A program made the position numbers and the translations under genes. The notes below the pieces were generated by a model. It was not told the origin of the DNA and did not search any database. It saw only the letters and a program-made list of their open reading frames with translations. Of a DNA stretch of 64,000 nt, positions 23,956 through 35,945 are shown piece after piece. Source of the DNA: Capra hircus (taxonomy: Eukaryota; Chordata; Mammalia; Artiodactyla; Bovidae); contig NC_030817.1 of assembly GCF_001704415.2 (NCBI RefSeq), positions 49,461,550 to 49,525,549 on the forward strand. The letters are read 5' to 3'. How positions within the stretch are numbered: position 1 is the first letter of the stretch; every line of letters begins with the position of its first letter.

Positions 23956-25245
23956 CAAAAATTATTCTAAGAGATTCATCTGTCTGCTTTTTAATAAGGG
24001 AAAATATGCCCAGAAAATAAGGGTATTACAGTACCTAGCTCCTCTGTTTCATCCTTTGAGATAACATAAAAATGATTTTTTTTTTTTCTATCTTCAAAGC
24101 ATGTGATTACTGATGGCTATATAAGCACCTGGGAAAGCTTTTGTATAATAAGAGTAGCATTCTTGTGAGATGCTTAGGCTACTTGAGAAGTTAATGAATA
24201 GGGATATTTTGGATTAAAATTCTGATTACATAACAGCTAGATAGTACAAACAGACTGTTTTATGATAAGAATTTTTTTAACACAAGAAACAAAATTATTC
24301 TGAATTTGAGAGTTTTAAATTCTGCCCCTTTAACTTATCTCTATTACCTTTGGCTATCATTATTTCCTACACTCAACAGCTCTATCTCTGCCAGTAAAAA
24401 TCCTATTCTCATTCAAAATCAAACTCAAGCTCAGTTCTTTCCAAACATCCATGATCACTTGACCTTGATCAGTTAATCATGCTAGAGAACATACACCTGT
24501 TACTATTCATAATAAATATTTGTTGTAGGGCCCTTTAAAGCTTACGAAACATTTCACATTTTATTTATCTTACTTGGTTTTCAGAAAGTCCTAAGTAAAA
24601 GAGAGCAAGAATTAAAATTGTATCTATAAATAGCTGATTGCAGGTCTGGAGAATGAATGCATTAAATAAAGAAAAATAACATTTCCATTTCAATAATCTG
24701 AGAAAACTGAAGTGTAAAGACATCCTATAGACTACAAAAATCTTAACAGCAGCTTAACACTACAGCTTTAAGTTGCTCTGCAGCTTTAAAACACTAGAAG
24801 GAGAGCAGGAGTCACTGTTCTTACTCCCAAGCCATTTCAAGAACTCAGGTTTTTCTATAAATACAGTCCATGTGTTTCGTAAAACCAGACTTAAGACAGT
24901 AATTTTTCTCCTTGTTTCTTCTGGTTATTACCTATTTTAGTACCTAGATTTTTAAAAATATGTAGGTGAAACACCCAAAGAAATGAACATCAACTAAATA
25001 TTATATAAATGGAAAAACATTTTAGGTACTGATATTACTATAAAAATGGGGAAACGTTTCCTAAACTTTCCCCACTTATTTTTTAGTGAATAAACCAAAA
25101 ATTCCCCCAAATCTGTATTCAAATCACTATTTTAAATATTTGAAATATATCAAAATACTAGTATACAAAGCATAATTCCCTGTACAAAGAATTTTCAATT
25201 AGATAAAATTGTTTCATAACACACTATATTATGTTAATGAAGAAC
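23956..25245. other. ZNF280D: ZNF280D intron d-e, nothing recognised
   Basis: AT-rich sequence without a recognisable element or exon. Confidence 0.5.
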
Positions 25246-25669
25246 TTTGTTGTTTATAATCACTAAATCGTGTCTGACTCTTTGCAACCCCAAGGACTGT
25301 AGCATGCCAGACTCCTCTGTTCTCCATTATCTCCCACAGTTTGCTCAAATTTATGTCCACTGAGTCAGTGATGCTATCTCACCATCACATTCTCTGTTGC
25401 ACCATTCTCTTTTGCTTTCAATCTTTCCCAGCATCAAGGTCTTTTCCAATGACTCATTCTTCGCACCAGGTGGCCAAAATATTGGACCTTCAGCTTCAGC
25501 ATCAGTTGTTCCAGTAATGTTCAGGGCTGATTTCCTTTAGGATTGACTGGTTTGCTTTCCTTACAGTCCAAGAGACTCTCAAGAAGCTTCTCCAACACAA
25601 TTCAAAAACATCCATTCTTCAGCGCTCAACTTTCTATATGGTCCAACTTGCACGTTCATACATGACTAC

Positions 25670-25757
25670 GGGAAAACCATGGCGTGCTGCAGTCTATGGA
25701 GTCACAAAGAGTCGGACATGACTGAGTGACTGAACTGAACTGAACAGGAAAAATCAT
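25670..25757 (+). mobile_element. 65-bp BovB 3'-tail insertion nested in BovB
   Basis: 25681-25745 is a plus-strand BovB terminus (AGAGTCGGACATGACTGAGT, then a GAACT run) inside a minus-strand BovB. It is flanked by GGGAAAACCAT (25670-25680) and the imperfect AGGAAAAATCAT (25746-25757). Confidence 0.75.
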
Positions 25758-26920
25758 AGCTTTGACTATATAAACCTTTGGTGGCCAAGTGATGTCTCTG
25801 CTTTTTAATACACTGTCTAGGTTTGTCATAGCTTTCAAGGAGCAAGCGCCTCTTAATTTCATGGCTGCAGTCACTGTCCACAGTGATTTTAGAGCCCTAG
25901 AAAATAAAACCTGTCACTGCTTCCACTTTTACCCCTTCTATTTGCCGTGAAGTGATAGGATTGGATACCATGATCTTAGTTTCTTTGAATGTTGAGTTTC
26001 AAGCCAGCTTTTTCACTCTCCTGTTTCACCCTTGGCAAGAGGCTCTTTAGTTCCTCTTCACTTTCTGTCACTAGAGTGCTATCATCTGCATATCTGACGT
26101 AGCTGATATTTCTCCTGGCAAACTTGATTTCAACTTGTACTTCATCCAGCCAGACATTTTGCATGATGTACTCTGCATTTAAGTTAAATAAGCACGGTGA
26201 CAATACTCAGCCTTGGCATGCTCCTTTCCCAATTTTGAATCAGTCAGCTGTTTCATCTCCAGTTCTGTTACTTCTTGACCCACATACAGATTTCTCCAAA
26301 GGCAGGTAAGGTGGTCTCACATTCCCACCTCTTTAAAGGCTTTTGCATAGTCAATGAAACAGAAGTAGCTGTTTTTCTGAAACTCCCTTGCTTTCTCCAT
26401 GATCCAACAAATGTTGGCAATTTGATCTCTGGTTCTTCTGCCTCTTGGAAACCTAAGCTTGTACATCTGGAAGTTCTGGTTCACAAACTACTGAAACCTA
26501 GCTGGAACGATTTTTTACTATATCCTTGTTAGCACGTGAAAAGAGCACAATTGTACAGCAGTCTGAACATTCTTTGTCACTGCCCGTCTTTGGGATTGGA
26601 ATGAAAACTAACCTTTTCCAGTCCTGTGGCCTCCGCTGAGTTTTCAAATTTGCTGTCATATTGAGTGCAGCACTTTAATAGGATGATCTTTTAGGATCTG
26701 AAATAGTTCAGCTGGATTTCCATCATTTCCACTAGCTTTGTTTGTAGTAATGCTTCCTAAGGCCCACTTGACTTCACACTACAGGATGTCCAGCTCTAGG
26801 TGAGTAATCACACTACCATGGTTAACTAGGTAATTAAGACTTTTTGGGTATACTTCTGTAGGTATTGCCACCTCTTCTTAATCACTTCTCTTTCTGTGAG
26901 ATCCTGATCATTTCTATCCT

Positions 26921-28345
26921 TATCATGCCCATCCTTGCATGAAATGTTCCCTTGTGATCTCCAATTTTCTTGAAGAGATCTCTGGTCTCTCCCTATAGTT
27001 TTCCTCTATTTCTTGGCATTGTTCATCGAAAAAGGTCTTCTTGTCTCTCCTTGCTATTTTCTGGAACTCTGCATTCACTGCAGTATATCTTTAACTTTCG
27101 CTTCTCTTCTTTCCTCAGATATCTGTTAAGCCTCCTCAGACAACCACTTTGCCTTCTTCCATTTTTTTTCTCTTTGCAACAGTTTTGGTAAACTGCCATC
27201 TGTACAATGCTATCAACCTTCGTCCGTATTTCTTCAGGCGCTGTCTACCAGATCTAATCCCTTGAATCTATTCATCACCTCTGCTGTATAATCATAAGGG
27301 AGTTGATCCAGGCAAGAATAGTGGAGTGGGCTGCCATCTCCTCCTCCAGAGGTCTTCCCAGGGATCGAACCTCTGCCTCTTATGTCTCCTTCATTGGCAG
27401 GCAGGTTCTTTACCACTAGTGCTACTTGGGAATACCCAAAACCTGAATGGCCTAGTTCTTTTCCCTACTTTCTTCAATTTAAGCCTGAATTTTGCAATAA
27501 GAAGCTCATGACCTAAGTCACAGTCAGCTCCAAGTCTTCTTTTTCCTGACTGTATACAGCTTCTTTATCTTTGGCTGCAAAGAACATAATCAATCTGATT
27601 TCAGTACCGACTATCTGGTGATATCCACATGTAGAGTCATCTCCTGGGTTGCTGGAAAAGATGTTTGCTATGACCAGTACATTCTCTTGACACTCTGTTA
27701 GCCTTCACCCTGCCTCACTTTGTACTCCCAGGCCCAACTTGCCTGTTACTCCAGGTATCTCTTGACTTCCTGTTTTTGCATTCCAATCCTCTATGATGGA
27801 AAGGACATCTTTTTTTGGAGTTAGTTCTAAGTAGGTCTTCACTGAACTGGTCAACTTCAGCTTCGCTGGCATCAGTGATTGGGGCACAGACTTGGATTAC
27901 TGTGATGCTGAATGGCTTGCCTTGGAAACGAACCAAGATCATTCTGCTGTTTTGAAGACTGCACCCACATGCTACATTTCAGACTCTTTTGTTGACTATG
28001 AGGGCTACTCCATTTCTTCTAAGGGTTCTCGCCTGTAGAAGTAGTTATAGTGGTCATCTGAATTAAATTTGCCCATTCCTGTGGATTTTAGTTCACTGAT
28101 TCCTAATATGTCAATGTTCACTCTTGCATGTCCTGCTTTAACACATTTAATTTACCTTGAAACAACGGAGACAGTGACAGACTTTATTTTCTTGGGCTCC
28201 AAAATCACTGCAGATGGTGATCACAGCCATGAAATTAAAAGATGCTTGCTCCCTGAAAGAAAAGCTATGACAAACCTGGACAGCATATTAAAAAGCAGAG
28301 ACAATACTTTGCCGACAAAGGTCCGTCTAGTCAAAGCCATGATTT
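26921..28345. repeat. Near-identical duplicated block, copy A
   Basis: Matches 51738-53158 in direct orientation. By eye, 26921-28025 differs from copy B by one substitution and one 4-bp indel (CAAT, near 27590). 28026-28345 has about eight substitutions and one 1-bp indel. It spans part of a minus BovB, the nested Bov-tA and the start of the nested plus-strand BovB. Beyond both ends similarity falls to ordinary BovB-copy divergence. Confidence 0.88.
27312..27432 (-). mobile_element. Bov-tA SINE fragment nested in BovB
   Basis: Starts GGCAAGAATAGTGGAGTGGG and runs into the reversed tRNA-like part (GGGATCGAACCTCTGCC, TTCTTTACCACTAGTGCTAC). It replaces or interrupts the BovB segment that reads GATTTAGGTCATATCTGAAT in other copies. 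Confidence 0.8.
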
Positions 28346-28770
28346 TTCCAGTAGTCATATGTGGATGGGAGAATTGGACTATAAAGAAAGCTAAGTGCTG
28401 AAGAACTGAAGCTTTTGAACTGTGATGTTGGAGAAGATTCTTGAGAGTCCCTTTGACTGCAAGGAGATCCAACCAGTCAATCCTAAAGGAGATCAGTCCT
28501 GAGTATTCACTGAAAACGCTGACGCTAAAACTGAAGCTTCAATATTTTGGCCACCTGATGGGAAGAACTGATTCAGCGGAAAAGACCCTGATGCTGGGAA
28601 AGAGTGAAGGCAGGAAGAGAAGGAGGATGACAGAGGATAAGATGGTTGGATGGCACCACCGACTCAATTTACATGAGTTCGAGCAAGCTCTAGGAAATGC
28701 TGCAGTACATACAGTTACAAAGAATCAGACACAACTGAGTGACTGAACTGAACTGACTGAATTTACCTTG
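28149..28770 (+). mobile_element. 600-bp BovB 3' end nested in BovB, 11-bp target-site duplication
   Basis: AATTTACCTTG occurs at 28149-28159 and 28760-28770. The insert, 28160-28759, is a 5'-truncated plus-strand BovB ending in the GACTGAACTGAACTGA tail. The host minus-strand BovB resumes after the second copy (GTTCACAGACCTTACATTTC). Confidence 0.9.
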
Positions 28771-29264
28771 GTTCACAGACCTTACATTTCAGGTTCTTAT
28801 GCAATGTTGTCCTTTACAGCATCAGACTTTACTGTCACCACCAGATATAACCACAACTAAGCCTTATTTCTGCTTTGGCCCAGCCACTTCATTCTTTCTG
28901 GAGTTATAAGTAATTGCCCTGTGCTTTTACTCAGTAGCATACTGGACGCTTTTATCATAGTATATAATAAAGGTAACTCTTCTTCAACAGGGAGACTTCA
29001 TTACTCCTTTAATGGGCATTTACTGAGTACTGACTATAGAAGAATTTAGTGCAGCCACCTTATAACAGCACTCTATAATCATACTTTATGTCTAAATCAT
29101 TTATTGAATATAAACATACTAACCTAATTGAGAAATTATTAACTATAATCATATACTCTTCCATACTAGTGGCTACAGAACCTAATAAATATTTCTTTTT
29201 ATTGAGTAGCGTATCAGAGAACTTCCTTAAAGAAATTATTTTAAGATTTTTCACAAAAACAGAA

Positions 29265-30585
29265 CTATAGATCAATGAAACAGGATAGAAAGTCCAGAAA
29301 TAAACCCACACACCTATTGTCAATTAATATACAACAAAGGAAGCAAGAACAGACAATGGAGAAAAGACAGTTTCTTCAGTAAGTAATGCTGGGAAAACTG
29401 GACAGCTATATGTAAAACAATGATATTAGAACATTCTCTAACACCACATGCAAAAATAAACTCAAAATGGATCAAAGACCTAAATCAAAGGCCGGACACC
29501 ATTAAAACTCAGAGGAAAGCATAGGCAGAACACTCTTTGATGTAATTTACAGCAATGGCTTTTTTGATCCACCTCCTTTGGTAATGAAAACAAACAAAAC
29601 ACAAGTGGGACCTTATTAAACTTAAAAGCTTCTGTCCAGCAAAGGAAACCATAAACAACATGAAAAGGTAACCAATAGAATGGGAGAAAATATTTGTAAA
29701 CAAACCAACAAACAAGGAATTTATCAACATCACCAATTATCAAAGAAATGCAAATCAAAACTACAAAGAGGTATCATCTCACATAAGTCAGAAAGGCCAT
29801 CATCAAAAAGTCTACAAACAATAAATGCTAGAGAAGGTGTGAAGGAAAACCTCCTACACTGTTGGTGGGAATGTAAACTGGTACAACCATTATGGAGAAC
29901 AGTATGGAGGTTCCTTAAAAAACTAAAAACGGAGCTAACATATGACCCAGTAACCCCACTCCTGGGCTTATTACTGAAGAAAACCATACTTCAAATAGAT
30001 ATATGCACCCAAATGTTCACTGCAGCACTATTTGCTATAATTAAAACATTGAAGCAACCTAAATGTCCATCTACAGAGGAGTGGATAAAGAAGATGTGGT
30101 ACATATATAAATTGAATAGCATCCATAAAAAGAACAAAAAAATGCCATTTACGGCAACATGAATGGACCTAGAGATTATCATGTTAAGTGAAGTAAGTCA
30201 GACAAAGACAAATATATAATATCACTCATATGTGGAATATAATTTTTAAAAGCTACAAATAAATGTATTCACAACACAGAAACAGACTTGCAGATACTGA
30301 AAATAAACTAATGGCTACCAAAAGGGAATGTGGGGACAGAGAAATAAACCAGGAGCTTGGGATGAACACAAACACACTATTATATATACAAGAGATAACC
30401 AGCAAGGACCTACTGTACAGCACAGGAAATTTTACTCAGTATAATCTATATGAGAAACGAATCTAAAAAAGAATGAATATATATAATGTATAACTGAATC
30501 AAGTTGTTATATACCTGAAACTAATATAACATTGTAAATCAACTAAACTCCAATAAAACAAAGTAAAAATAAAATAAAATTTTTT
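29265..30585 (+). mobile_element. 5'-truncated L1 LINE (ORF2 end and 3' UTR)
   Basis: The open stretch 29680-30162 carries the end of L1 ORF2: NKQGIYQHHQLSKK, LLHCWWECKLVQPLWRTVW, LKKTILQIDICTQMFTAALF. A 3' UTR follows (TACTGTACAGCACAGGAAAT, CCTGAAACTAATATAACATT), then an A-rich end near 30585. An internal deletion lies near 29700-29725. The RT core is absent, so it cannot move itself. Confidence 0.88.
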
Positions 30586-30851
30586 CTCAGCCCATGTTTA
30601 ATGCCAAGTGAGAACAAGGTCAAAACTAGTTAGCATACTAAATTAACAGGAAGAAATATAACATTCTATTACTAAATAAGATTTCAATTAAAACCACCAA
30701 AATGGCATTCAAGAACTGTTAGTGCCATTACACCTTACAATATGTGAAGAACTTAACAAGAAGGCATGGACCTCAAAACAGAAAGTCAATTTCATATGCA
30801 TATTCACTAAGTTTTCTTTTTCTAATTTTTTGAAAAAGTGCTGAAACCAAC

Positions 30852-30969
30852 CTGTTATAGAAAGTGCTGGTCCTCCTTGGTAATGTGGTAATCCTGAATC
30901 TTGGGTCAAGTCAAACAGTAACTCTGAAGAATTATTAGAAACAACTCGTGATGAGTTTGTTACATAACC
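30852..30969 (-). CDS. ZNF280D: ZNF280D exon d (118 bp, weak donor)
   Basis: The acceptor AACAG ends at 30970. The donor is GTTGGT starting at 30851, which lacks the usual purine at +3. The exon starts in phase 0 and encodes GYVTNSSRVVSNNSSELLF, then DLTQDSGLPHYQGG and PALSIT, ending one base into a Gly codon. No fold is recognised; it continues the polar linker. Its 118 bp is not a multiple of three. Joining exon c directly to exon e would read GTA TGA, an immediate stop, so correct inclusion is needed for full-length protein. BovB copies of opposite orientation flank it. Confidence 0.92.
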
Positions 30970-31173
30970 CTGTTAAAATATTTCAAAGGAAGAATATTAT
31001 ATGTAGTCAAACAAAGGTATGATTATTTTGCTTCACAAACTTTTGTAAAGGGAAATGTAACTGTATACCAATATTATAAGGATAACCTTTAATGACTCCA
31101 TTACTAATGAGTTAAAAAACACAAGGCAATTATTACTATTATGCCAAAATTAACATCTACTAAAACTGGAAGC

Positions 31174-31470
31174 AAGTTATTGCTGCTGCTGCTGCTGCTA
31201 AGTCACTTCAGTCGTGGCCGACTCTGTGCGACCTCATAGATGGCAGCCCACCAGCCTCCCCCATCCCTGGGATTCTCCAGGCAAGAACACTGGAGTGGGT
31301 TGCCATTTCCTTCTCCAATGCATGAAAGTGAAAAGTGAAGTCGCTCAGTCGCTCAGTCGTGTCCAACTCTTAGTGACCCCATGGACTGCAGCCCACCAAG
31401 CTCCGCCATCCATGGGATGTTCCAGCCAAGAGTACTGGAGTGGGGGGCCGCTGCCTTCTCTGAAGTTATT
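31174..31470 (-). mobile_element. Bov-A2 SINE with 8-bp target-site duplication
   Basis: AAGTTATT at 31174-31181 and 31463-31470 flanks a dimeric Bov-A2. Its CAG tail reads as GCT repeats at 31182-31199. It has two Bov-A units joined by the TGCATGAAAGTGAAAAGTGA linker. It sits about 200 bp upstream of the exon d acceptor on the coding strand. Confidence 0.9.
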
Positions 31471-32265
31471 ACTGAGAGTTGGCTTATCCCTGACTAGCCA
31501 GTTACAATTAGGGAAAAAATCCAGCCTGATTTTTTTCAAGGTCAAAGAAACACACAAACTCATTTTAAATCAGTAAGATTGATATACTTCAGAGACTCAC
31601 TAAAAATGCAGCATTCCTATCAAACAGCAAATAACAGAAGTTATCAAAATCTTTGGGTAAAAGCAAAGAAAACATAAGTAAACATACTGACATAAGTACA
31701 ATTTTAAAAGCTTCTATTCCTCTATAAACCCCACAGATAAAATATCAGGGCAAACAAGCTGGGAACTACTCTCCAGTATGGTGCATCAAGGTTAGGGATG
31801 AACATATCACATGGTACGAGTTTTGAAATCACTTTTATTGGCAAAATTTATAAGCCAAGTCTCAGGAAGAGAAAGAATTAATCCCCCACTATTCCCACCA
31901 TCCTATGCAAAGTCATGCTGGGCCAGGCAATCTCCCATCTTATTGGGCAAATATACAAACTGTAACAGCAGGATGAACAAATAAGAAAGCTAGGCACCCA
32001 GGGTTTAGAACGGAAGCTGTTTCTAGGAATGATCTGGGACATCTGCTCCATTTCTTGAGGTCTTAGGGCTCAAGGAAAGCTTCAGCCCTTCATCAGGGCA
32101 AAGGGTGGTCTCAGCAGGGAGATATCAAGAAAAGAAGAATGAAAAGTATGAAAAGAATCATAACATAGTCAAACATCAGGGAGTATAAATTTATACATTA
32201 GCACAAACATATAGGGTATGTAACAGTATATAATACTAAATAGATTATTTAGTATAAATAAAGTA
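31471..32265. other. ZNF280D: ZNF280D intron c-d, nothing recognised
   Basis: Single-copy-looking intron, a little less AT-rich than its surroundings (31740-32100). No open frame or repeat that I can name. Confidence 0.45.
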
Positions 32266-33558
32266 TGCTCAAACTACCACACAATTGCACTCATCTCACA
32301 TGCTAGTGAAGTAATACTCAAAATTCTCCAAGCCAGCTTCAGCGGTACATGAACCCGTGAACTTCCGGATGTTCAAGCTGGTTTTAGAAAAGGCAGAGGA
32401 ACCAGAGATCAAACTGCCAACATTCGCTAGATCATCGAAAAAGCAAGAGAGTTCCAGAAAAACATCTACTTCTGCTTTATTGATTATGCCAAAGCCTTTG
32501 ACTGTGGGGATCACAATAAACTGTGGAAAATTCTGAAAGAGATGGGAATACCAGACCACCTAACCTGCCTCTTGAGAAACCTATATGCAGGTCAGGAAGC
32601 AACAGTTAGAACTGGACATGGAACAACAGACTGGTTCCAAATAGGAAAAGGAGTATGTCAAAGCTGTATATTGTCACCCTGCTTATTTAACTTCTATGCA
32701 GAGTACATCATGAGAAACGCTGGGCTGGAAGAAACACAAGCTGGAATCAAGATTGCCGGGAGAAATATCAATAACCTCAGATATGCAGATGACACCACCC
32801 TTATGGCAGAAAGTGAAGAGGAACTAAAAAGCCTCTTGATGAAAGTGAAACAGGAGAATGAAAAAGTTGGCCTAAAGCTCAACATTCAGAAAACTAAGAT
32901 CATGATATCTGGTCCCATCACTTCATGGGAAATTGATGGGGAAACAGTGTCAGACTATTTTGGGGTGCTCTAAAATCATTGCAGATGGTGATTCCAGCCA
33001 TGAAATTAAAAGATGCTTACTCCTTGGAAGGAAAGTTATGACCAACCTAGACAGCATATTCAAAAGCAGAGACATTACTTTGCTAACAAAGATCCGTCTA
33101 GTCAAGGCTATGGTTTTGGTCATGTATGGATGTGAGAGTTGGACTGTGAAGAAAGCTGAGCGCTGAAGAATCGATGCTTTTGAACTGTGGTGTTGGAGAA
33201 GACTCTTGAGAATCCCTTGGACTGCAAGGAGATCCAGTCTATCCTAAAGGCAATCAGTCCTGGGTGTTCATTGGAAGGAATGTTGCTAAAGCTGAAACTC
33301 CAGTACTGTGGCCACCTCATGTGAAGAGTTGACTCAATGGAAAAGACTCTGATGCTGGGAGGGATTGAGGGCAGAAGGAAAAGGGGATGACAGAAGATGA
33401 GATGGCTGGATGGCATCACCAACTCAATGGATATGAGTCCATCGAGTCTGAGTGAACTTCAGGAGTTGGTGATGGACACGGAGGCCTGGCATGCTGCAAT
33501 TCATGGGGTCACAAAGAGTCAGACACGACTGAGCAACTGAACTCAACTGAATTGAATC
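32266..33558 (+). mobile_element. 5'-truncated BovB LINE with RT core
   Basis: Plus strand from within the RT (ACTACCACACAATTGCACTC) to the 3' tail. 32542-32973 encodes AGQEATVRTGHGTTDWFQIG, LFNFYAEYIMRNAGLEETQA and an intact RYADDTTLMAESEEE. GVCQSC replaces the usual GVRQGC, so a conserved Gly of the RT is lost. A frameshift near 32945 follows. Confidence 0.9.
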
Positions 33559-34320
33559 ATGAAAAATATGGTCAATTTAATTTAGGTGTATATATGTATT
33601 CCAAAATTATTATATATTAAATACACTGATACACACACAAAAAAATAGATCCCAATGCTATATATATAAGATCACCACTGAAGAGTGAGCTCTCATTAGA
33701 GTGATTTTTGGACCATTCTATGGGTTATAATATACAGCAAGTAAAAGCTCAAAGATTAACAAGACTTAAGGTCTAAAACAGAAAAAATCACTTCAAGAGA
33801 AAAATGGGCAAAGGACATAAACTGAGGCACTTCAAAACAAAAAACAGTGACCAATACATACAAAAACTATTTTTTTCAACTTAGTCAAAGAAATGCAAAT
33901 AAAGACAAATGCAGTTAAACACTACGAAATAACTGCCACTTCTCTTAAAAGTATCAAGCTCATAATAGACAAAGAATAAGTAATTGTAGAAAAATATGAG
34001 GAGACTAAGAAGAAATAACAAACTGTAAGGTGTGATCCTAAATAGAATCCTGGGAATTAAAAAAAGACATTAATGAAAAAACTGGTAAAACTGAATAAGA
34101 TCTGCAATTTAGTTACGTTAAGTAAGATGACATCAGCATGGGAAACTACTTCCCGTTAGGGGTGTATTGTATTACTTTCCCTGTAAGTCTAAAATTAGTG
34201 TGAATTAAAACTTACAAATTAAAAAATAATGAAAACACATACTACTGGCAAAATAGAGGCTATATTTAGGTATAACTTTTCTGCATGAAAATTTTGGCAG
34301 TAGCTATCAAAGGCTTTATG
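33559..34320 (+). mobile_element. Possible old L1 remnant within intron
   Basis: 33780-33960 resembles the end of an old L1 ORF2 (AAAAATGGGCAAAGGACATA, AAAGAAATGCAAATAAAGAC). The rest of the stretch shows nothing I can assign. Confidence 0.4.
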
Positions 34321-34740
34321 TAAGTTCACATCCTTTTGTTCAACTATTCTACTTTAAAAATTTATGGTACAGAAATGAAAATGCTTATTGGATGATTATA
34401 GCATTTTAACAGTAAAAATTAAAAATCTTTATGTCCAACAATGAAAGAATGGCTAAATAAATTAAATGACAGACTATCATACAACCACTAATATCATGTT
34501 TTTGAGAAATAGCCAATGACACATTCTTAGTAGAATGTTTAGGTATAAAAGAGAAATATGTCTCTGGGTATACAGTATGGTTCTGATTGATACAACCTAC
34601 ACTGTTTGCAGGTGAGAAGAAAAATCAAAGTACATTATACACTCGTCTCTCCAAATTTTCCCACCAAAATACACAGCATTTCAAAATAGAAACAGAAAGT
34701 TTTTGTTTGTTCTGTGCTTATAAATTAAGGTATAAATAAG
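34320..34740 (+). mobile_element. HAL1/L1M 3'-end-like remnant
   Basis: GTCCAACAATGAAAGAATGG, CTAAATAAATTAAATGACAG and the later AGTATGGTTCTGATTGATAC match the order seen in old L1M/HAL1 3' regions. Family call from memory. Confidence 0.4.
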
Positions 34741-34959
34741 TTTTAAGAATTTTGTTTTACTACTAACTTTTCTATTGAAACGGGTTTGTCCATAAAGTTA
34801 CAGAAACAAAAATATGGGTGAAAGGAGTTAAAATATACAAGCTTCTAGTTTATAAAATAAATAAATCATGAAAACATGACATTCAGCATGGTGACTGTGT
34901 TAATAATGCAATAGCGCATATGTGAACGTTACTAAGAGAGATCTTAGAATTTCTCATCA

Positions 34960-35145
34960 CAAGAAAAAAATTCTATAATGACATATGGTGACAGACCAGA
35001 ACTAGACTTACTGTGGTGGTGATTTCACAATATATACAAATTTTAAACCATTGTGCTGTACACTTGAAACTAATAGCATGTTGTACATCTGAAACTAATA
35101 GAATGTTGTACATCAACTACACCTTAATAAAAATTTTTCTTAGTT
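34960..35145 (+). mobile_element. L1M 3'-end remnant with short internal duplication
   Basis: TGGTGACAGACCAGAACTAG, GTGGTGGTGATTTCACAATA, then TGTACACTTGAAACTAATAG and a second, similar TGTACATCTGAAACTAATAG, ending in an A/T-rich tail. The end motif is tandemly duplicated (unit about 25 bp). Confidence 0.5.
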
Positions 35146-35724
35146 TTGAAAAGAAGACATAAGCCTTCCTTACCACACCCTTCACAAATGGCCAATCTGT
35201 CACTAAATAAATTATTACTGTTGTTTAAAAAAAAAAATTGTTACGGAAAAAAGTACTGAAGTAACCCAAACCACTCCTAGAATTTCAGGCCTAAGAGGCA
35301 GATACCTGCATTTGAACCTTAAGGTGTAATACAAAAAAAAAAAAAAAAAACAGTGATACCATATTATTTAATTGCAACCAAACATGATATTGCTTCAAGA
35401 TAAATATTATCTTCAAATATTTACACTCAAAAAAGGTAAAATATTCACTACATTTTCTAAAACAGTTAACAAAAGTATAAAGTTAATACTGTTAAATGCT
35501 TTCTTAGGAAACAACTCACAATTTCAGAGAGCAGGCACATATTATTCAACAATAACAGATTAAAATAATTATCTAATATAGAACTTTTAATGTCTTCTAA
35601 ATAGTTCAGAAAGATCAACACAACTGGGCTCCAGAAGATCCACACATTTATTTAGCTACAAAACCTTGGGCAAGTCATCTCTGAACTTGAAGTTATTCAC
35701 CTTTCACACTTAAAAATAGCCATA
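35146..35724. other. ZNF280D: ZNF280D intron c-d, nothing recognised
   Basis: Contains an 18-bp A-run at about 35332-35350 and otherwise unassigned AT-rich sequence. Confidence 0.5.
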
Positions 35725-35945
35725 AGCATGCATGCTAGGTCACTTCAGGGGTGCCTGACTCTCTGCAACCCTATGGACTGTAGCCTCCCAGGATCCTCCA
35801 TCCAAGGCATTCTCCAGGCAAGGACACTGGAATGGGTTGTCATGCCCTCCTCCAGGTGATCCTTCTATCCCAGGGATCAAACCCTCCTCTCAAGTCTTCT
35901 TCGTTGGCAGGTGGGTTCTTTACCACTAGCACCGCCTGGAAGTCA
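35725..35945 (-). mobile_element. Bov-tA SINE
   Basis: Reversed Bov-tA: body with GGCAAGGACACTGGAATGGG, then the tRNA-like head (GGGATCAAACCCTCCTCTC, TTCTTTACCACTAGCACCGC). Confidence 0.86.

Larger units (their letters stand above)
25250..28950 (-). mobile_element. BovB LINE, near full length, with three nested insertions
   Basis: Minus strand from the 3' tail (about 25255) to the 5' part near 28950. RT remnants are at 25976-26203, with endonuclease pieces at 27705-27942 (ITVIQVCAPITDASEAE, EDWNAKTGS). It is interrupted by a 65-bp BovB tail (25681-25745), a Bov-tA piece (about 27312-27432) and a 600-bp plus-strand BovB 3' end (28160-28759). Many stops; dead. Confidence 0.87.

Noticed and set aside
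29680..30162. 160-codon open frame on the plus strand
   Set aside because: It is the C-terminal part of L1 ORF2 in a 5'-truncated element, not a host gene.
31214..31576. Open frames in SINE sequence (also at 48463, 49096, 61216)
   Set aside because: All lie within Bov-A2 units, which do not code for protein.
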